The notes beneath the pieces were generated by a model. That model was not told the DNA's origin. It did not search any database and saw nothing but the letters and a program-made list of their open reading frames with translations. DNA of 64,000 nt from Alphaproteobacteria bacterium (GTDB lineage: Bacteria; Pseudomonadota; Alphaproteobacteria; UBA8366): contig JAJFJD010000039.1 of NCBI GenBank assembly GCA_021774335.1, positions 1-64,000 of the forward strand, written 5' to 3'. The translations under genes and the position numbers were made by a program. Positions 49,250-58,711 of the stretch are shown here, piece by piece. Within the stretch, counting starts at the first letter, position 1. Each line of letters begins with the position of its first letter.

Positions 49250-50803
49250 TTAGGCGCTTTCCAGCCGGTTGCTTTTGCGGTCCACCACGAAGGACGCGCG
49301 GGTGGATATCGGCGCGCCCGGCTTCTTGACGTAGGGAAGAACCCGGCAGTCGGTCCGCCAGGTATCCGCGGTGATCTCGCATCGCGCATACCCGCGCTGT
49401 CCGTTATGGAACCTGAGATGCGGGTTTGCCTCGATCATCCGTTGACGGCTTTTCTTCGTATCTTTCCCGTCGCCGTTTGAAGAGATCGACGTGCCGACGA
49501 ACTCCGTCCCCAGTGTCGAGGAACCCGGATCACCGAAGTCTGCCTTCAGGCTGCCGACCCAGTTCTCATGCACGTCGCCGGACAGGGCGACCAGTCCGCC
49601 TCGTTCGCGACGCTGAATCGAGTGAAATAGCCGCTGGCGCGCGCCTACGTAACCATCCCACTTGTCCATATGATGCATCAGTTGGCCATCCCGCATGCGT
49701 CCACGCTCGACGATCGGCACCTGTTGCACCAGTATATCCCAGTGGGTTTCCGATTTCGTCAACGCCGTATCGAGCCAGCTTTCTTGATCGGGCCCGAGCA
49801 TCGTCGCCAATGGGTCGAGGGCGGCGTCGCAGCGCGGGCTCCATTTGGCCCAGCATTTCTGGTCCGTCCGGTACTGCCGGGTATCCAGCATATTGATCGA
49901 TGCAAGCTTGCCGAACCTAAGCGGCCGATGCAGCCGCATTGAGGGACCGTTGGGTCGTGCCCCACGCCGGAACGGCAAATGTTCGTAATAGGCCTTGTAG
50001 GCGGCCGCACGGCGCTTCAGGAAGTCTTCCGGCGCTTGGCGTCCATGTTCCTCGATATCATTGGCGTAATCGTTCTCGACCTCATGGTCGTCTGGCACCG
50101 CGGCCCACGGAAAGGCTGCATGCGCCGCCTGTAAATCGGGATCGAGCTTATAGAGCGCGTAGCGATTGCGATATGCGTCGAGCGTTTTGACTTCAGCCGA
50201 ATTGTGCCGCCGGGGCCGATCGTCCTTGGCCCTGTATTCGTAAATGTAGTCGCCGACATGCAGGACGAGATCAAACTCTTCTTCCGCCAGATGACGGTAG
50301 GCCGTGTAATGGCCGTGTTCGTAATGCTGGCAACAGGCCAGCGCGAGCCGCAATCGGTCGTTCGATGCGTCCAATGCGGGCGCGGTGCGTGTCCGGCCGA
50401 CCGCGCTCTCGACGCCCATCGCATTGAACCGGTACCAGTACCAGCGATGCGGTTCGAGACCGCCCGCCTCCACATGCACTGAATGCGCTTCTTCGACGCG
50501 CGCCGTCGCCGTGCCTTTCTGGACGATGCGCTGAAAACCCTCGTCCGCCGCGACTTCCCAGTTCACGGCAACCGGCGTATCGCCCATGCCGCCGCCGTCG
50601 AGCGGATCACGCGCTAGCCGGGTCCAGAGAACCACGCTGTCAGGCCAAGGATCGCCTGATGCCACGCCAAGGGTGAAAAGCGGGTTAGACGATGCTGCGC
50701 GCGCGCCCGATACGATGGCGGGCCCGATCACCGGGCTCAGGAACGTAACAGTCGACAGCGCCGCCGACCGCCGGAGTACGCTACGCCGTGTCCATTTGAT
50801 CAT
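49250..50803 (-). CDS. phoD: Alkaline phosphatase D (PhoD-type phosphodiesterase/phosphatase)
   Basis: The 517-residue exported enzyme has a Tat signal TRRSVLRR near the N-terminus. It contains the PhoD-type Ig-like N-terminal domain ('FTLGVASGDPWPDSVVLWTRL') and the metallo-phosphoesterase core: 'HVGDYIYEY', 'VPDDHEVENDYA', 'LDTRQYR', 'GDVHENW'. It hydrolyses phosphate mono- and diesters and is typically induced by phosphate lack. I do not see a clear Pho box in the 70 bp upstream. It is convergent with the PhnZ-like gene, 4 bp between stops. Confidence 0.92.
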   Translation of the reverse strand: MIKWTRRSVLRRSAALSTVTFLSPVIGPAIVSGARAASSNPLFTLGVASGDPWPDSVVLWTRLARDPLDGGGMGDTPVAVNWEVAADEGFQRIVQKGTATARVEEAHSVHVEAGGLEPHRWYWYRFNAMGVESAVGRTRTAPALDASNDRLRLALACCQHYEHGHYTAYRHLAEEEFDLVLHVGDYIYEYRAKDDRPRRHNSAEVKTLDAYRNRYALYKLDPDLQAAHAAFPWAAVPDDHEVENDYANDIEEHGRQAPEDFLKRRAAAYKAYYEHLPFRRGARPNGPSMRLHRPLRFGKLASINMLDTRQYRTDQKCWAKWSPRCDAALDPLATMLGPDQESWLDTALTKSETHWDILVQQVPIVERGRMRDGQLMHHMDKWDGYVGARQRLFHSIQRRERGGLVALSGDVHENWVGSLKADFGDPGSSTLGTEFVGTSISSNGDGKDTKKSRQRMIEANPHLRFHNGQRGYARCEITADTWRTDCRVLPYVKKPGAPISTRASFVVDRKSNRLESA

Positions 50804-50877
50804 CGCATCATCCCTAGCGTCGAAATTCGGCCAACCCTTGCTCGGTATACGCGCCGGGCGCGACCAATTTGCGGATG

Positions 50878-51063
50878 CTAGTCGCTGGAGGCTTTCCCGT
50901 CGGTTAACACGAGCGCCTGCGCCACAATCACGGACTCACCGTTGAACGTCGCCGCAGGCGAACCGTACAGCTCGTATCCATCGTCCAATGCCGCCGAAAT
51001 CCGCTCACAGAACTTGCGGTCATCGACGCCCGTCAGCAGGCGGTATCGAAGCTTTTCAGTCAC
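50878..51063 (-). CDS. DUF1737-family small protein (61 aa)
   Basis: Matches the DUF1737 pattern: 'YRLLTGVDDRKFCERISAALDDGYELYGSPAATFNGESVIVAQALV'. These are small alphaproteobacterial proteins of unknown function. The ATG at 51063 opens the domain. It is divergent from the acyl-CoA dehydrogenase gene and followed by phoD on the same strand, with 74 bp between them. Confidence 0.85.
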   Translation of the reverse strand: MTEKLRYRLLTGVDDRKFCERISAALDDGYELYGSPAATFNGESVIVAQALVLTDGKASSD

Positions 51064-51246
51064 CGGTTACGGTCCTTTCGTAGCGGCCCATGATTTTGCG
51101 CCTTGCATCCGCCGTACGGGATGTATCCGCCCCCCCCGGTGATTCCGGTGTTGCTCATGATCATCCGGTTGGTCTTGTTGCGACTTTTCCCTAACCTATA
51201 CGGCGACCGAGCGAATGAAAATGTTCAACCCATTGGAAGGCCGCAC

Positions 51247-52392
51247 ATGATCCCACGGACACTGTATTCGGGCGAGCATGAACTGTTTCGCGATACCGTG
51301 CGCGCCTTCATCGAAGCCGAGGTCGCCCCGCATCATGACCAATGGGAACGCGACGGCATGGTCAGCCGCGAAGTCTGGCGCAAGGCCGGCGACGCGGGGT
51401 TGCTCGGCTGCACGATTCCCGAAGGGTATGGCGGTCCCGAAGCGGATTTCCGGTTCAGCGCCATCGTGGTCGAGGAACTCGCCCGCGCCGGCACCTCCGG
51501 CCCGGCCTTCTATCTGCATTCCGATATCGTCGCCCCGTACATTCAGCACTACGGCACCGAGGATCAGAAACAGGACTGGCTGCCCAAGATGGTCCGGGGC
51601 GAGACGATCGGCGCCATCGCCATGACCGAGCCCGGTGCCGGGTCGGACCTGCAGGGTATTCGGACCCGGGCTGTGCGCGACGGCAATCACTATGTCCTCA
51701 ATGGACAAAAAACCTTTATTAGCAATGGACAATTGGCCGACCTTGTCATCGTGGTTGCGAAAACCGATCCCGACGAGAAGGCCAAGGGCATCAGCCTGAT
51801 CCTGGTCGAACGTGAGCGCGAGGGGTTCGAACGCGGCCGCAACCTCGAAAAGGTCGGATACAAGGCGCAAGATACATCCGAACTCTTCTTCAACGACGTG
51901 CGCGTGCCGATGACGAATCTGCTGGGTACTGTCGAGGGCGAAGGATTCATCCAATTGATGCAACAACTGCCGCAGGAACGGCTGCTGGTCGCCATTCGAT
52001 GCGTCACCATGATCGAAGCCGCGCTGGACTGGACGGTGGACTACACCCAGGAGCGCCAGGCCTTCGGACGACCGCTGGCGGCGTTTCAGAACAGCCGGTT
52101 CCAACTCGCCGACGTGAAGACCGAAGCGGTCGCGGCGCGCATATTCATCGACCGCTGTGTCGAACTGCATCTGAAGGGCGAATTGACCGCCGAAGATGCG
52201 GCGATGGCCAAACTCTATTCGAGCGAACGCCTGTGTCAGGCCTTGGATACCTGTGTGCAGCTACACGGTGGCTACGGCTATATGTGGGAATACCCGATTG
52301 CCCGCGCCTGGGCTGACGCGCGAATGAGCCGCATCGCCGGTGGCACCAGCGAAATCATGCGCGAGATCATCGGCCGGGACCTGTTGAAGTAA
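51247..52392 (+). CDS. Acyl-CoA dehydrogenase
   Basis: The 381-residue FAD enzyme has 'AIAMTEPGAGSDLQGIRTRA' (FAD/substrate-binding), 'YVLNGQKTFISNG', the helix 'QERQAFGRPLAAFQNSRFQLAD', the motif 'QLHGGYGYMWEYPIARAWADARMSRIAGGTSEIMREIIGRDLL' with the catalytic Glu region. It oxidises an acyl-CoA to the 2-enoyl-CoA. Chain length or branched preference is unclear. ATG 51247 is the start; the upstream frame has low-complexity Pro/Leu sequence only. No electron-transfer flavoprotein or hydratase genes are adjacent. Confidence 0.92.
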   Translation: MIPRTLYSGEHELFRDTVRAFIEAEVAPHHDQWERDGMVSREVWRKAGDAGLLGCTIPEGYGGPEADFRFSAIVVEELARAGTSGPAFYLHSDIVAPYIQHYGTEDQKQDWLPKMVRGETIGAIAMTEPGAGSDLQGIRTRAVRDGNHYVLNGQKTFISNGQLADLVIVVAKTDPDEKAKGISLILVEREREGFERGRNLEKVGYKAQDTSELFFNDVRVPMTNLLGTVEGEGFIQLMQQLPQERLLVAIRCVTMIEAALDWTVDYTQERQAFGRPLAAFQNSRFQLADVKTEAVAARIFIDRCVELHLKGELTAEDAAMAKLYSSERLCQALDTCVQLHGGYGYMWEYPIARAWADARMSRIAGGTSEIMREIIGRDLLK

Positions 52393-52416
52393 CTCGGAGC
52401 GACTTGAGGAAGGCCT

Positions 52417-53510
52417 TTATGGCGCGCTGAAATCACGCGCATAGGTGAGAAGGAACCCGATGGTCTGCGATTCTTCACCCTCTTCCTCGGCAATCTTCCA
52501 CCCCACACCGGCGCTCACGCCAAAGTGGAAGCTGTATCCGGCCGAGACCTGATAAAGGGCATCGTTGATATCGTCGGCGTTCGGACGATCGGTATCCCGG
52601 CTGGTGCGCGATAGCGCCAGGTTCCAGTTCCGCCACTCCAGTTGCACGGCCGTGGTGAGGAATCCACGCTCCTGATCGTTCACGCCATCCGCATCGAAGA
52701 AATGCGCATACTCGACCAGCGGCGTCACGGTGACGCCTTGGACATCCAGGGAGTAGCCGCCAGAAAATACCAAACCCTATTCATCCTCGGCATCGCCCTT
52801 ACCCTTGCCGCGCTGGATAAAGGCCGCGTGATAGGCGAACCCTTTCGCAAAGGGTATCTCCGCACCGTCCATCGAGACGGCGAAGGAAGAAAAGTCGCCA
52901 GTGTTGCCAACCCCGCCGTTGCTCACACGGGTGCGGCCCCGGCTCGTGATCGCGGATTCGCTTAGGATGCTGTAATCCTGGAAGAACGTGCTGGCCGCAA
53001 CCGTGTGTGTGTGCCAAAGGCGTCGGATGAATAGACGAGACCGCCGCCGAAACCGATATTCTCGGCAAATTCATAATCCTCGGCGAAATCGGTACCGTAG
53101 ACACCGGGTGCGGCGTCCCATGCAAGGCCGAAGTTCGGTGCGAATTTGCCGCCGAATCCGAACACCCAGTCCGCGTCATACTGAAGTTTGACCTCTTCCA
53201 GGTAAAATCCGTGATCCTCAAAATACCGGTCGTCACGCGGTCCGGGGTCCATTACGGGCTCGAGCACGCCGTGGACCAACAGCGACAGTTGCCGGTTGAA
53301 GTGAAACGCCACCTCCGGCTCGGTCGTCGTGAACAGGTCGTTCAGTTCAGCGTCTTCGTCCTGGGATTTGTAGGTGTTGTCGTTTTGAATCTCGATCGAG
53401 ATGCTTGCATCAACCCGAGGGTATGACTTGCTGTTTTCCGCGACCGCGGGTAACGGATTGATCGCCATCATCATCGGTATGACAAGGGCGATTAGCGGCG
53501 CGGCTCGCAT
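52417..53510 (-). pseudogene. Broken outer-membrane beta-barrel protein gene
   Basis: A signal peptide starts at ATG 53510 and leads into Trp/Tyr/Gly-rich beta-strand repeats. The frame is lost at a (GT)5 tract at 53003-53012; with four units, the reading continues as THTVAAS and on through 'FFQDYSILSESAIT...FAVSMDGAEIPFAKGFAY'. That frame then meets an in-frame TAG at 52777-52779, after which the same frame goes on as 'GLVFSGGYSLDVQGV' to the stop at 52417. Repaired, it would be an about 360-residue porin-like protein. Two separate lesions argue for decay; the repeat tract alone could have been phase-variable. Confidence 0.82.
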
Positions 53511-53746
53511 AGTTCTGTTCCGGTATCTTGGGATTGCTCGAATAAGACGGCGGGAAAGTTCGGCGCAATGACCGCGCCAATTTTTCGGTGTTGGCACGAT
53601 GACTTCGACGCCTGCCAGCTTTCCGGATTCCTTCACTGATTCGCATTGGCGACAAGGAAAGTTCTATGTACACCATCTCTTCACGCAAGCGAATACCAGC
53701 AAGCACCTGCTTCGCAGCAGCATTAATCTCCAAGAACACCGGCAAC

Positions 53747-54343
53747 CTAGCCGGCCGGTCCCGCCATCAGCACCACGTCACCTGTGTAGTGAATGAATTC
53801 GTGCGGCACGACGGCGCGACGATCGATTTCCTCGAACCCTTCCCGTAGGTACAGGCGCAGGGCCGCGGTATTCTGCTCGAATACCAGTAGGCTCAACCGA
53901 TCCAAGCCTTCGGTCCGGGCGACCTTTCGTGCGATTGCCAACAGGGCGGTTCCGACGCCCCTATTCCGGAAGTCGTCACGCAACGCGATGCCCGAAATAT
54001 AAAGGCTGCCCGGAAGCTCTAGTTCCGAATATGGCTGAAGCACAGGATCACCCGGCTCGTCGTCTTGCGGATCGGGCTCAGGCATCGGATACGCATGCAT
54101 CATCCCAATGACATGTCCCCCCGCTTCCGCCATGACACAGTTGGCGAAGGAGAACGCTACCGCCTTACCGCCGTCACGCGCATACCGCTGCTCGCCGATT
54201 TCAATGAGCGACAGCCCCGGATACTCGGACGTAAGCGTGCTCCAGACATAATCGGCGACACCGTCCGACGAAATTTGGAACAGTTCAGCGATGTTGCGCG
54301 CGTCTGCCTTGCGTGCATCCCGATAGGTGAAATCGGCAACCAT
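53747..54343 (-). CDS. GNAT-family N-acetyltransferase
   Basis: The 198-residue protein has the GNAT fold: 'TYRDARKADARNIAELF', 'VIGMMHAYPMP', 'LYISGIALRDDFRNRGVGTALLAIARKVAR' with the acetyl-CoA pyrophosphate loop R-N-R-G-V-G-T, and 'LSLLVFEQNTAALRLYLREGFEEI'. The acceptor is unknown. ATG 54343 (AGGAAG upstream) opens the fold; the frame upstream overlaps the aldo/keto reductase gene antisense and is discarded. It may follow the aldo/keto reductase gene as a second cistron (43 bp gap). Confidence 0.87.
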   Translation of the reverse strand: MVADFTYRDARKADARNIAELFQISSDGVADYVWSTLTSEYPGLSLIEIGEQRYARDGGKAVAFSFANCVMAEAGGHVIGMMHAYPMPEPDPQDDEPGDPVLQPYSELELPGSLYISGIALRDDFRNRGVGTALLAIARKVARTEGLDRLSLLVFEQNTAALRLYLREGFEEIDRRAVVPHEFIHYTGDVVLMAGPAG

Positions 54344-54386
54344 CGTCACTTGCTTCCTGTCGCGCCGCGCTCGGTCCGGCGGCAGC

Positions 54387-55355
54387 CTATGCCTTTTTCT
54401 GACTTCTGTCGGGCAGATCGAGGCCGACGCCTTCCAGATGCCCGAACAATTCGTGAAGCTTCGCCACATCTGCTTCCGGCAGCGGCGGCGAGACGATGGA
54501 TTCGATATTCGTCCGCAAGTGATCCTGGCTACCCGTACCGAACAGCACCACGCTGACACCGGGCTGATGTCGGACAAATCTGTAGGCAGCATCAGTCAGG
54601 CTCGTCGCGCCACCCTCGTGAATCAGGAAATCGAGCGGATTATCGCTCTTCGCCAGGTCTGCGGATACCAGCCCCGCCTCCGCCAGCTCGCGCATCGTGT
54701 TGGCCAGATAACCTTCCTGGCTGAAGATGTTCCGCACCACGAACATCAGCAATGTGCCGACGTTATTCTCGATCGCGGGCGGGAAGACTTTCTGCCGCGC
54801 TTTTTGATGCATCATGTTGAAGCCAAGCATCATCACTTCCCAGACCGGGTCGTGTACCGCGCGCTGCAGCATCTCGTGGCCATGGTCCCTCGGCGACGTC
54901 TCGGTCAGGCCGATATGACGGATCTTGCCCTTTTCCTTCTCGCGCTCCAATGCGGGGGCAAGCACGTTCAACGCGTGATCGTATCCCTTGGGCGGAACCG
55001 CATGGAGCTGGAACACATCGATGTAGTCGGTATCGAGTTCCCGCAGCGAATTTTCCAGGCTGGCGATCACCTGATCGGCCGTGAAGAACGCGCCGTCCTT
55101 TTGAAAACTGGATTTTGTCGCAATGATAAGAGACTCCCGATCAAGCGGCTTAATCGCTTTTCCGACGAGTTCCTCGGTCTTGTAGTTCGCTGCGGTGTCC
55201 AGAATATTGACGCCGAGATCGACCGCGTTCCGGACGATGGCTATGGCCTCTTCCTCGCTGCGCCCGGTGCCCAGCCCCAAGCGACTATTTCCGCCGCAGC
55301 CGAGACCCGCGACGCTGACTTTTAAACCGGTCTTTCCGAGTGTCGTGTATTCCAT
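54387..55355 (-). CDS. Aldo/keto reductase
   Basis: The 322-residue TIM-barrel reductase has 'TTLGKTGLKVSVAGLGCGG', catalytic Asp/Tyr in 'ILDTAANYKTEE' and Lys in 'ATKSSF', and His in 'DVFQLHAVPPKGY'. These four residues match the AKR tetrad. It reduces aldehydes or ketones with NADPH. GAGGATGCA precedes ATG 55355; the longer frame upstream overlaps the antisense of the neighbouring control region. It is divergent from the SDR gene at 55474. Confidence 0.88.
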   Translation of the reverse strand: MEYTTLGKTGLKVSVAGLGCGGNSRLGLGTGRSEEEAIAIVRNAVDLGVNILDTAANYKTEELVGKAIKPLDRESLIIATKSSFQKDGAFFTADQVIASLENSLRELDTDYIDVFQLHAVPPKGYDHALNVLAPALEREKEKGKIRHIGLTETSPRDHGHEMLQRAVHDPVWEVMMLGFNMMHQKARQKVFPPAIENNVGTLLMFVVRNIFSQEGYLANTMRELAEAGLVSADLAKSDNPLDFLIHEGGATSLTDAAYRFVRHQPGVSVVLFGTGSQDHLRTNIESIVSPPLPEADVAKLHELFGHLEGVGLDLPDRSQKKA

Positions 55356-55473
55356 TGCATCCTCTTCATTTTGCGCCAAATCGTCGCCATCGGACGGGGA
55401 AGTTGCCATCCGCATCCCCTGCCCGGCTACAATGCCCAAATTGTAGCGACAAAACGCACAGGGAGAATTCAGA

Positions 55474-56250
55474 ATGGGCCGGGTCGACGGCAAAGTAGCA
55501 ATCATCACGGGCGGCGCGTCTGGGTTTGGCGCGGCGACCGCACAGTTATTCGCCAATGAAGGCGCGAGCGTCGTGGTAACCGACAAAAATGTCAAGGACG
55601 GCGCCCGGGTCGCCGACGAGATCGGCGCGGCCGCGAATTTTCTAGAATTGGACGTGACCAAAGCCGAGGATTGGGACCGCGTCGTGAAGGACACGATGGA
55701 CCGGCATGGCAAGATCGACATCCTAATGAACAATGCCGGCGTCTATGGCACCGGCGCGCCGCAGGACATCGAGACGATCAGTCTGGAAGAATGGCGTTTC
55801 GTCAACGACATCAACCTTGACGGTGTGTTCCTCGGCTGCCGAGCAACAATCCCGGCCATGGCGAAGAGCGGCGGCGGTTCGATCATCAACATCTCATCGA
55901 CTGCCGGCATCCGCGGCACTGCGCCGCTTGTCGCCTATGGCGCAAGCAAGGGGGCGGTTCGCCAACTCACAAAATCCGTCGCCCAGCATTGCGGCCGCAA
56001 GGGATACAAAATTCGCTGCAATTCGATCCATCCGGGCATGGTCCGAACCCCGCTCGGCAACGACGTGTTGAAACTGCGATGGGGCGACGAGGAAGCCGGT
56101 GCGGCGGAACGCCTCAAGGCCGTGCCGATGGGCGAGTTGGGCACGGTCGAGGATATTGCCTACGCCACACTATTCCTGGCATCGGACGAGAGCCGCCATG
56201 TCTCCGGCACGGAGCTACTCGTCGAAGGCGGCATGCTGACCGGCGGATAA
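55474..56250 (+). CDS. Short-chain dehydrogenase/reductase
   Basis: The 258-residue classical SDR has TGGASGFG at 12-19 (Phe instead of Ile), 'MNNAGVYG', Ser 142, Tyr 155 and Lys 159 (AYGASK), and the C-terminal 'FLASDESRHVSGTELLVEGGMLTG'. This is the 3-oxoacyl-reductase/secondary-alcohol-dehydrogenase type, similar to 3-alpha-hydroxysteroid or cyclohexanol dehydrogenases. ACAGGGAGAATTCAG precedes the ATG. Divergent from the aldo/keto reductase gene. Confidence 0.9.
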   Translation: MGRVDGKVAIITGGASGFGAATAQLFANEGASVVVTDKNVKDGARVADEIGAAANFLELDVTKAEDWDRVVKDTMDRHGKIDILMNNAGVYGTGAPQDIETISLEEWRFVNDINLDGVFLGCRATIPAMAKSGGGSIINISSTAGIRGTAPLVAYGASKGAVRQLTKSVAQHCGRKGYKIRCNSIHPGMVRTPLGNDVLKLRWGDEEAGAAERLKAVPMGELGTVEDIAYATLFLASDESRHVSGTELLVEGGMLTGG

Positions 56251-56267
56251 GCCCGCGGCATCGAGCA

Positions 56268-57011
56268 TCAGAAACGCTGGAAGTTGCCGTCTTGATCCCG
56301 CACCGCGATGCGCCGCCCGCTTGTGGTATCCCGCAGCACCACTGGTTTCGGGCTACCGGAATCGTTGTGGATATGGTGCACGAAGGCGGCCCTCGCATAT
56401 TCCTCGACCACATCGTCGGGCAATGCGATGAAGGGCTCGCTCACATAATGCGTGATTGCCGTCTCGTCGGTCTCGATCCGCGTAATCACCCCGAGTTCGA
56501 GCAGCTTCTCAAGCGTCTCCTTCGCCCTGACCAGCATCGTGGCATCGATTGTGTTCGGATCCACAGCGGCGACGGCAGCAGGCGCCTCCAATTTACGTAC
56601 CGCCCCGTTCGGATTGAACAGAACCGCAATGACCATGCACATGATTGCGCAACTTCCAAAGGCCCTAACCCGGTTCACCGGCCGGTCGAGCCTCGGCAAT
56701 AAGGCAAGATACATCCCGAATGCTACAAGGACCGCAATTGCGACCCCTAACGACGAGATCGCAGCTTGCCCCAAGAGCAAAGCCGTCACTGCGTAATCTG
56801 GAATTCCCCCCAGCCCAGCGTCGGCGTTGACGACACTGTGGCGGTAGGTGGCGACAAACAGCAGCACGTAAATCAGGAATGCCGGCAAGCAATACGCAAA
56901 ACCGGAACGCCGTTTCCAGCGTACCGCCGCCACGTAAAGCGCGGCGGTCATCAAGATGCCCCCCATCAGCCCAATGGCGATGGCGGCTATAGGGTCAATC
57001 TCGAGGGTCAA
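56268..57011 (-). CDS. Membrane protein of unknown function with a cytoplasmic tail
   Basis: The product has about 247 residues if it starts at TTG 57011 ('LTLEIDPIAA'); ATG 56966 is an alternative and the frame is open to 57203. It has four hydrophobic helices (about 8-28, 38-57, 75-98, 110-130), then a soluble C-terminal part containing a helical 'TMLVRAKETLEKLLELGVI' segment and an 'AVRDQDGNF' end. No domain is recognised. It is convergent with the SDR gene and upstream of nothing obvious. Start uncertain. Confidence 0.6.
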   Translation of the reverse strand: MTLEIDPIAAIAIGLMGGILMTAALYVAAVRWKRRSGFAYCLPAFLIYVLLFVATYRHSVVNADAGLGGIPDYAVTALLLGQAAISSLGVAIAVLVAFGMYLALLPRLDRPVNRVRAFGSCAIMCMVIAVLFNPNGAVRKLEAPAAVAAVDPNTIDATMLVRAKETLEKLLELGVITRIETDETAITHYVSEPFIALPDDVVEEYARAAFVHHIHNDSGSPKPVVLRDTTSGRRIAVRDQDGNFQRF

Positions 57012-57466
57012 TCTCGGCCCACATGCTTTGCCGTTCGAAAGTGGCGCAAACGTTGCTTTTCCCGTTCGGCGTTTATTCCATGCAATGATGGAGATAGCGT
57101 TAAGGATCGTTAAGATTGAAGGGACTGAATTCGCCCCCGATCGGCCGTGCGCATTGCCGCGAATCGACTCCCTGCATCTCCAACGCGTTCTATTTGCACT
57201 CACTCAAGTTCAAGTTGAGCTGGCCATGTCAATTAAGCGATTGATATTGCGCGATAGTGGTCCGTCGCTTGTCACCATTCGGTAAAATATGATCGAATGA
57301 CGCAGGTCCAATACGCAACGCGGCCAATCAATCAATTCCTACTGGTCCGGCCGCAGCGAAGATGGGCGAATAATCACGCCTTCCGGGTAAATGGCGAATG
57401 CCATATACAAATGACAACATCGCCCGGTCGGATGGGGACAATAGTTCACACCGTGGGAGGAACACG
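57012..57466. other. Control region upstream of the ABC importer operon
   Basis: The 455 bases hold no acceptable gene. Two adjacent copies of CGTTAAGGAT/CGTTAAGATT (57098-57117) repeat at a 10-bp period, one helical turn, and CTCAA/TTGAG (57203-57219) form a small inverted repeat with a 7-base spacer. Either could bind a regulator of the importer operon or of the membrane protein gene; neither is proven. Confidence 0.4.
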
Positions 57467-58525
57467 ATGAACCGCACATTTGTACGAACGGTCATGGCGG
57501 CAGCCGTTGCGGCCGCGATCGCATTGCCGGGCGCAGCCAGCGCGGACAGCGATCGCATCGCCAAGCTTTACGAAGCGGCCAAGAAAGAAGGCGAGGTCAT
57601 TTTCTATACGACCGGCCGGAAAGCCTATAACAAGAAATTCAGTAAGTTCTGGAAGGAAAAATTCCCGGAGGTGAAGCTCAAAATTCTCCGCAAGAACTCC
57701 GGTAAGCTGATCCAGACATTTGCCGCTGAAATGGCGGCAGGCAAACCACGCCCGGATGTCATCAGTGTCTCGGTTCCCTACATGGCCGAAATCTGGCTCC
57801 AGAAGGGTCTGTACGCGCCGTACAAGCCGGCAACCTTCGACAAGATCGATCCCGGCCTAAGGGATCCGGATGGAAATTATATTTCCCGGACGGTCTTCCT
57901 ACTCCTCGGTGCCTATAACACCAACTTGATCAAGGACCCGTCGACACTGCCGAAGAAGTTCAAAGACCTGCTTGATCCGAAATGGAGCAAGCAACTTCTG
58001 TCGGCCCATCCGGAAACGGCCGGATCGTCGCGCACCTTCTACGCCACCATGGTGCATAACAACCTTGCCGGCGGCTGGGACTTCCTGAAGGAACTCGGCA
58101 AACAGGATCTGTTCTATACGCGGGGCAACAGTGCAGCGGCCCGTATGATCGTTGCGGGTGAGCGCCCGCTCGCGGTCGCCATTTCCTCCCACAACATCGT
58201 GGTCGCGATGGACAAGGGACAGGCGATTAAATGGTATGCATATGAGGATGGCGCCATCGTGAACCATTCACCGATGGGCATCCTGAAAACGGCCACACAT
58301 CCAAATGCGGCGAAACTTCTGATGGAATGGACCTTCTCGGTTGAGGGTCAAAACCAGCTCGCCCGTTGGGGTCGCCAATGGGGTGTCGTTAAAGGCGCAG
58401 AATCGCCCAAGGGCATGCCATCGCTGGACAAGTTCAATATGGTCATTCCGGACTTGAAGTTCATGATCAAGGGACAGAAAGAGTTCCTCGATAAGTTCGG
58501 CGATGTGATGGGCAAGCGCGGCTAA
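57467..58525 (+). CDS. ABC transporter periplasmic solute-binding protein
   Basis: The 352-residue protein has a signal peptide ending near 'GAASADSD' (about residue 26) and the type II fold of ferric/polyamine/organophosphonate binding proteins ('KKEGEVIFYTTGRKAYNKKFSKFWKEKFPEVKL', 'DVISVSVPYMAEIWLQKGLY', 'GNSAAARMIVAGERPLAVAISSHNI', 'WTFSVEGQNQLARWG'). The paired Tyr typical of FbpA iron binding is not obvious, so the ligand may be an organic acid, amine or phosphonate. It is the first gene of the operon; a GC hairpin follows it. Confidence 0.86.
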   Translation: MNRTFVRTVMAAAVAAAIALPGAASADSDRIAKLYEAAKKEGEVIFYTTGRKAYNKKFSKFWKEKFPEVKLKILRKNSGKLIQTFAAEMAAGKPRPDVISVSVPYMAEIWLQKGLYAPYKPATFDKIDPGLRDPDGNYISRTVFLLLGAYNTNLIKDPSTLPKKFKDLLDPKWSKQLLSAHPETAGSSRTFYATMVHNNLAGGWDFLKELGKQDLFYTRGNSAAARMIVAGERPLAVAISSHNIVVAMDKGQAIKWYAYEDGAIVNHSPMGILKTATHPNAAKLLMEWTFSVEGQNQLARWGRQWGVVKGAESPKGMPSLDKFNMVIPDLKFMIKGQKEFLDKFGDVMGKRG

Positions 58526-58552
58526 CGAACGCGGATTGTTCCCACTGGCTAT

Positions 58553-58579
58553 CCTCCTGCCCGTTCTGCGGGCGGGAGG
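58553..58579 (+). other. Intercistronic hairpin after the binding-protein gene
   Basis: CCTCCTGCCCG pairs with CGGGCGGGAGG (11 bp, one G-U) around TTCTG. There is no U-tract. Such hairpins after a binding-protein gene commonly stabilise its mRNA or reduce read-through so that it is made in excess over the other subunits. Confidence 0.6.
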
Positions 58580-58711
58580 CATGCCGGACGGAACATCGAA
58601 ATACATCGATTGAACGAATGATACGTGCGGTTGCGCACGATCGCCCCGTACATCCGACATCAACAAGTCGGTGGCGTGGAGCAAGACAATTAGGTCGGGA
58701 GGTTCGACAAA

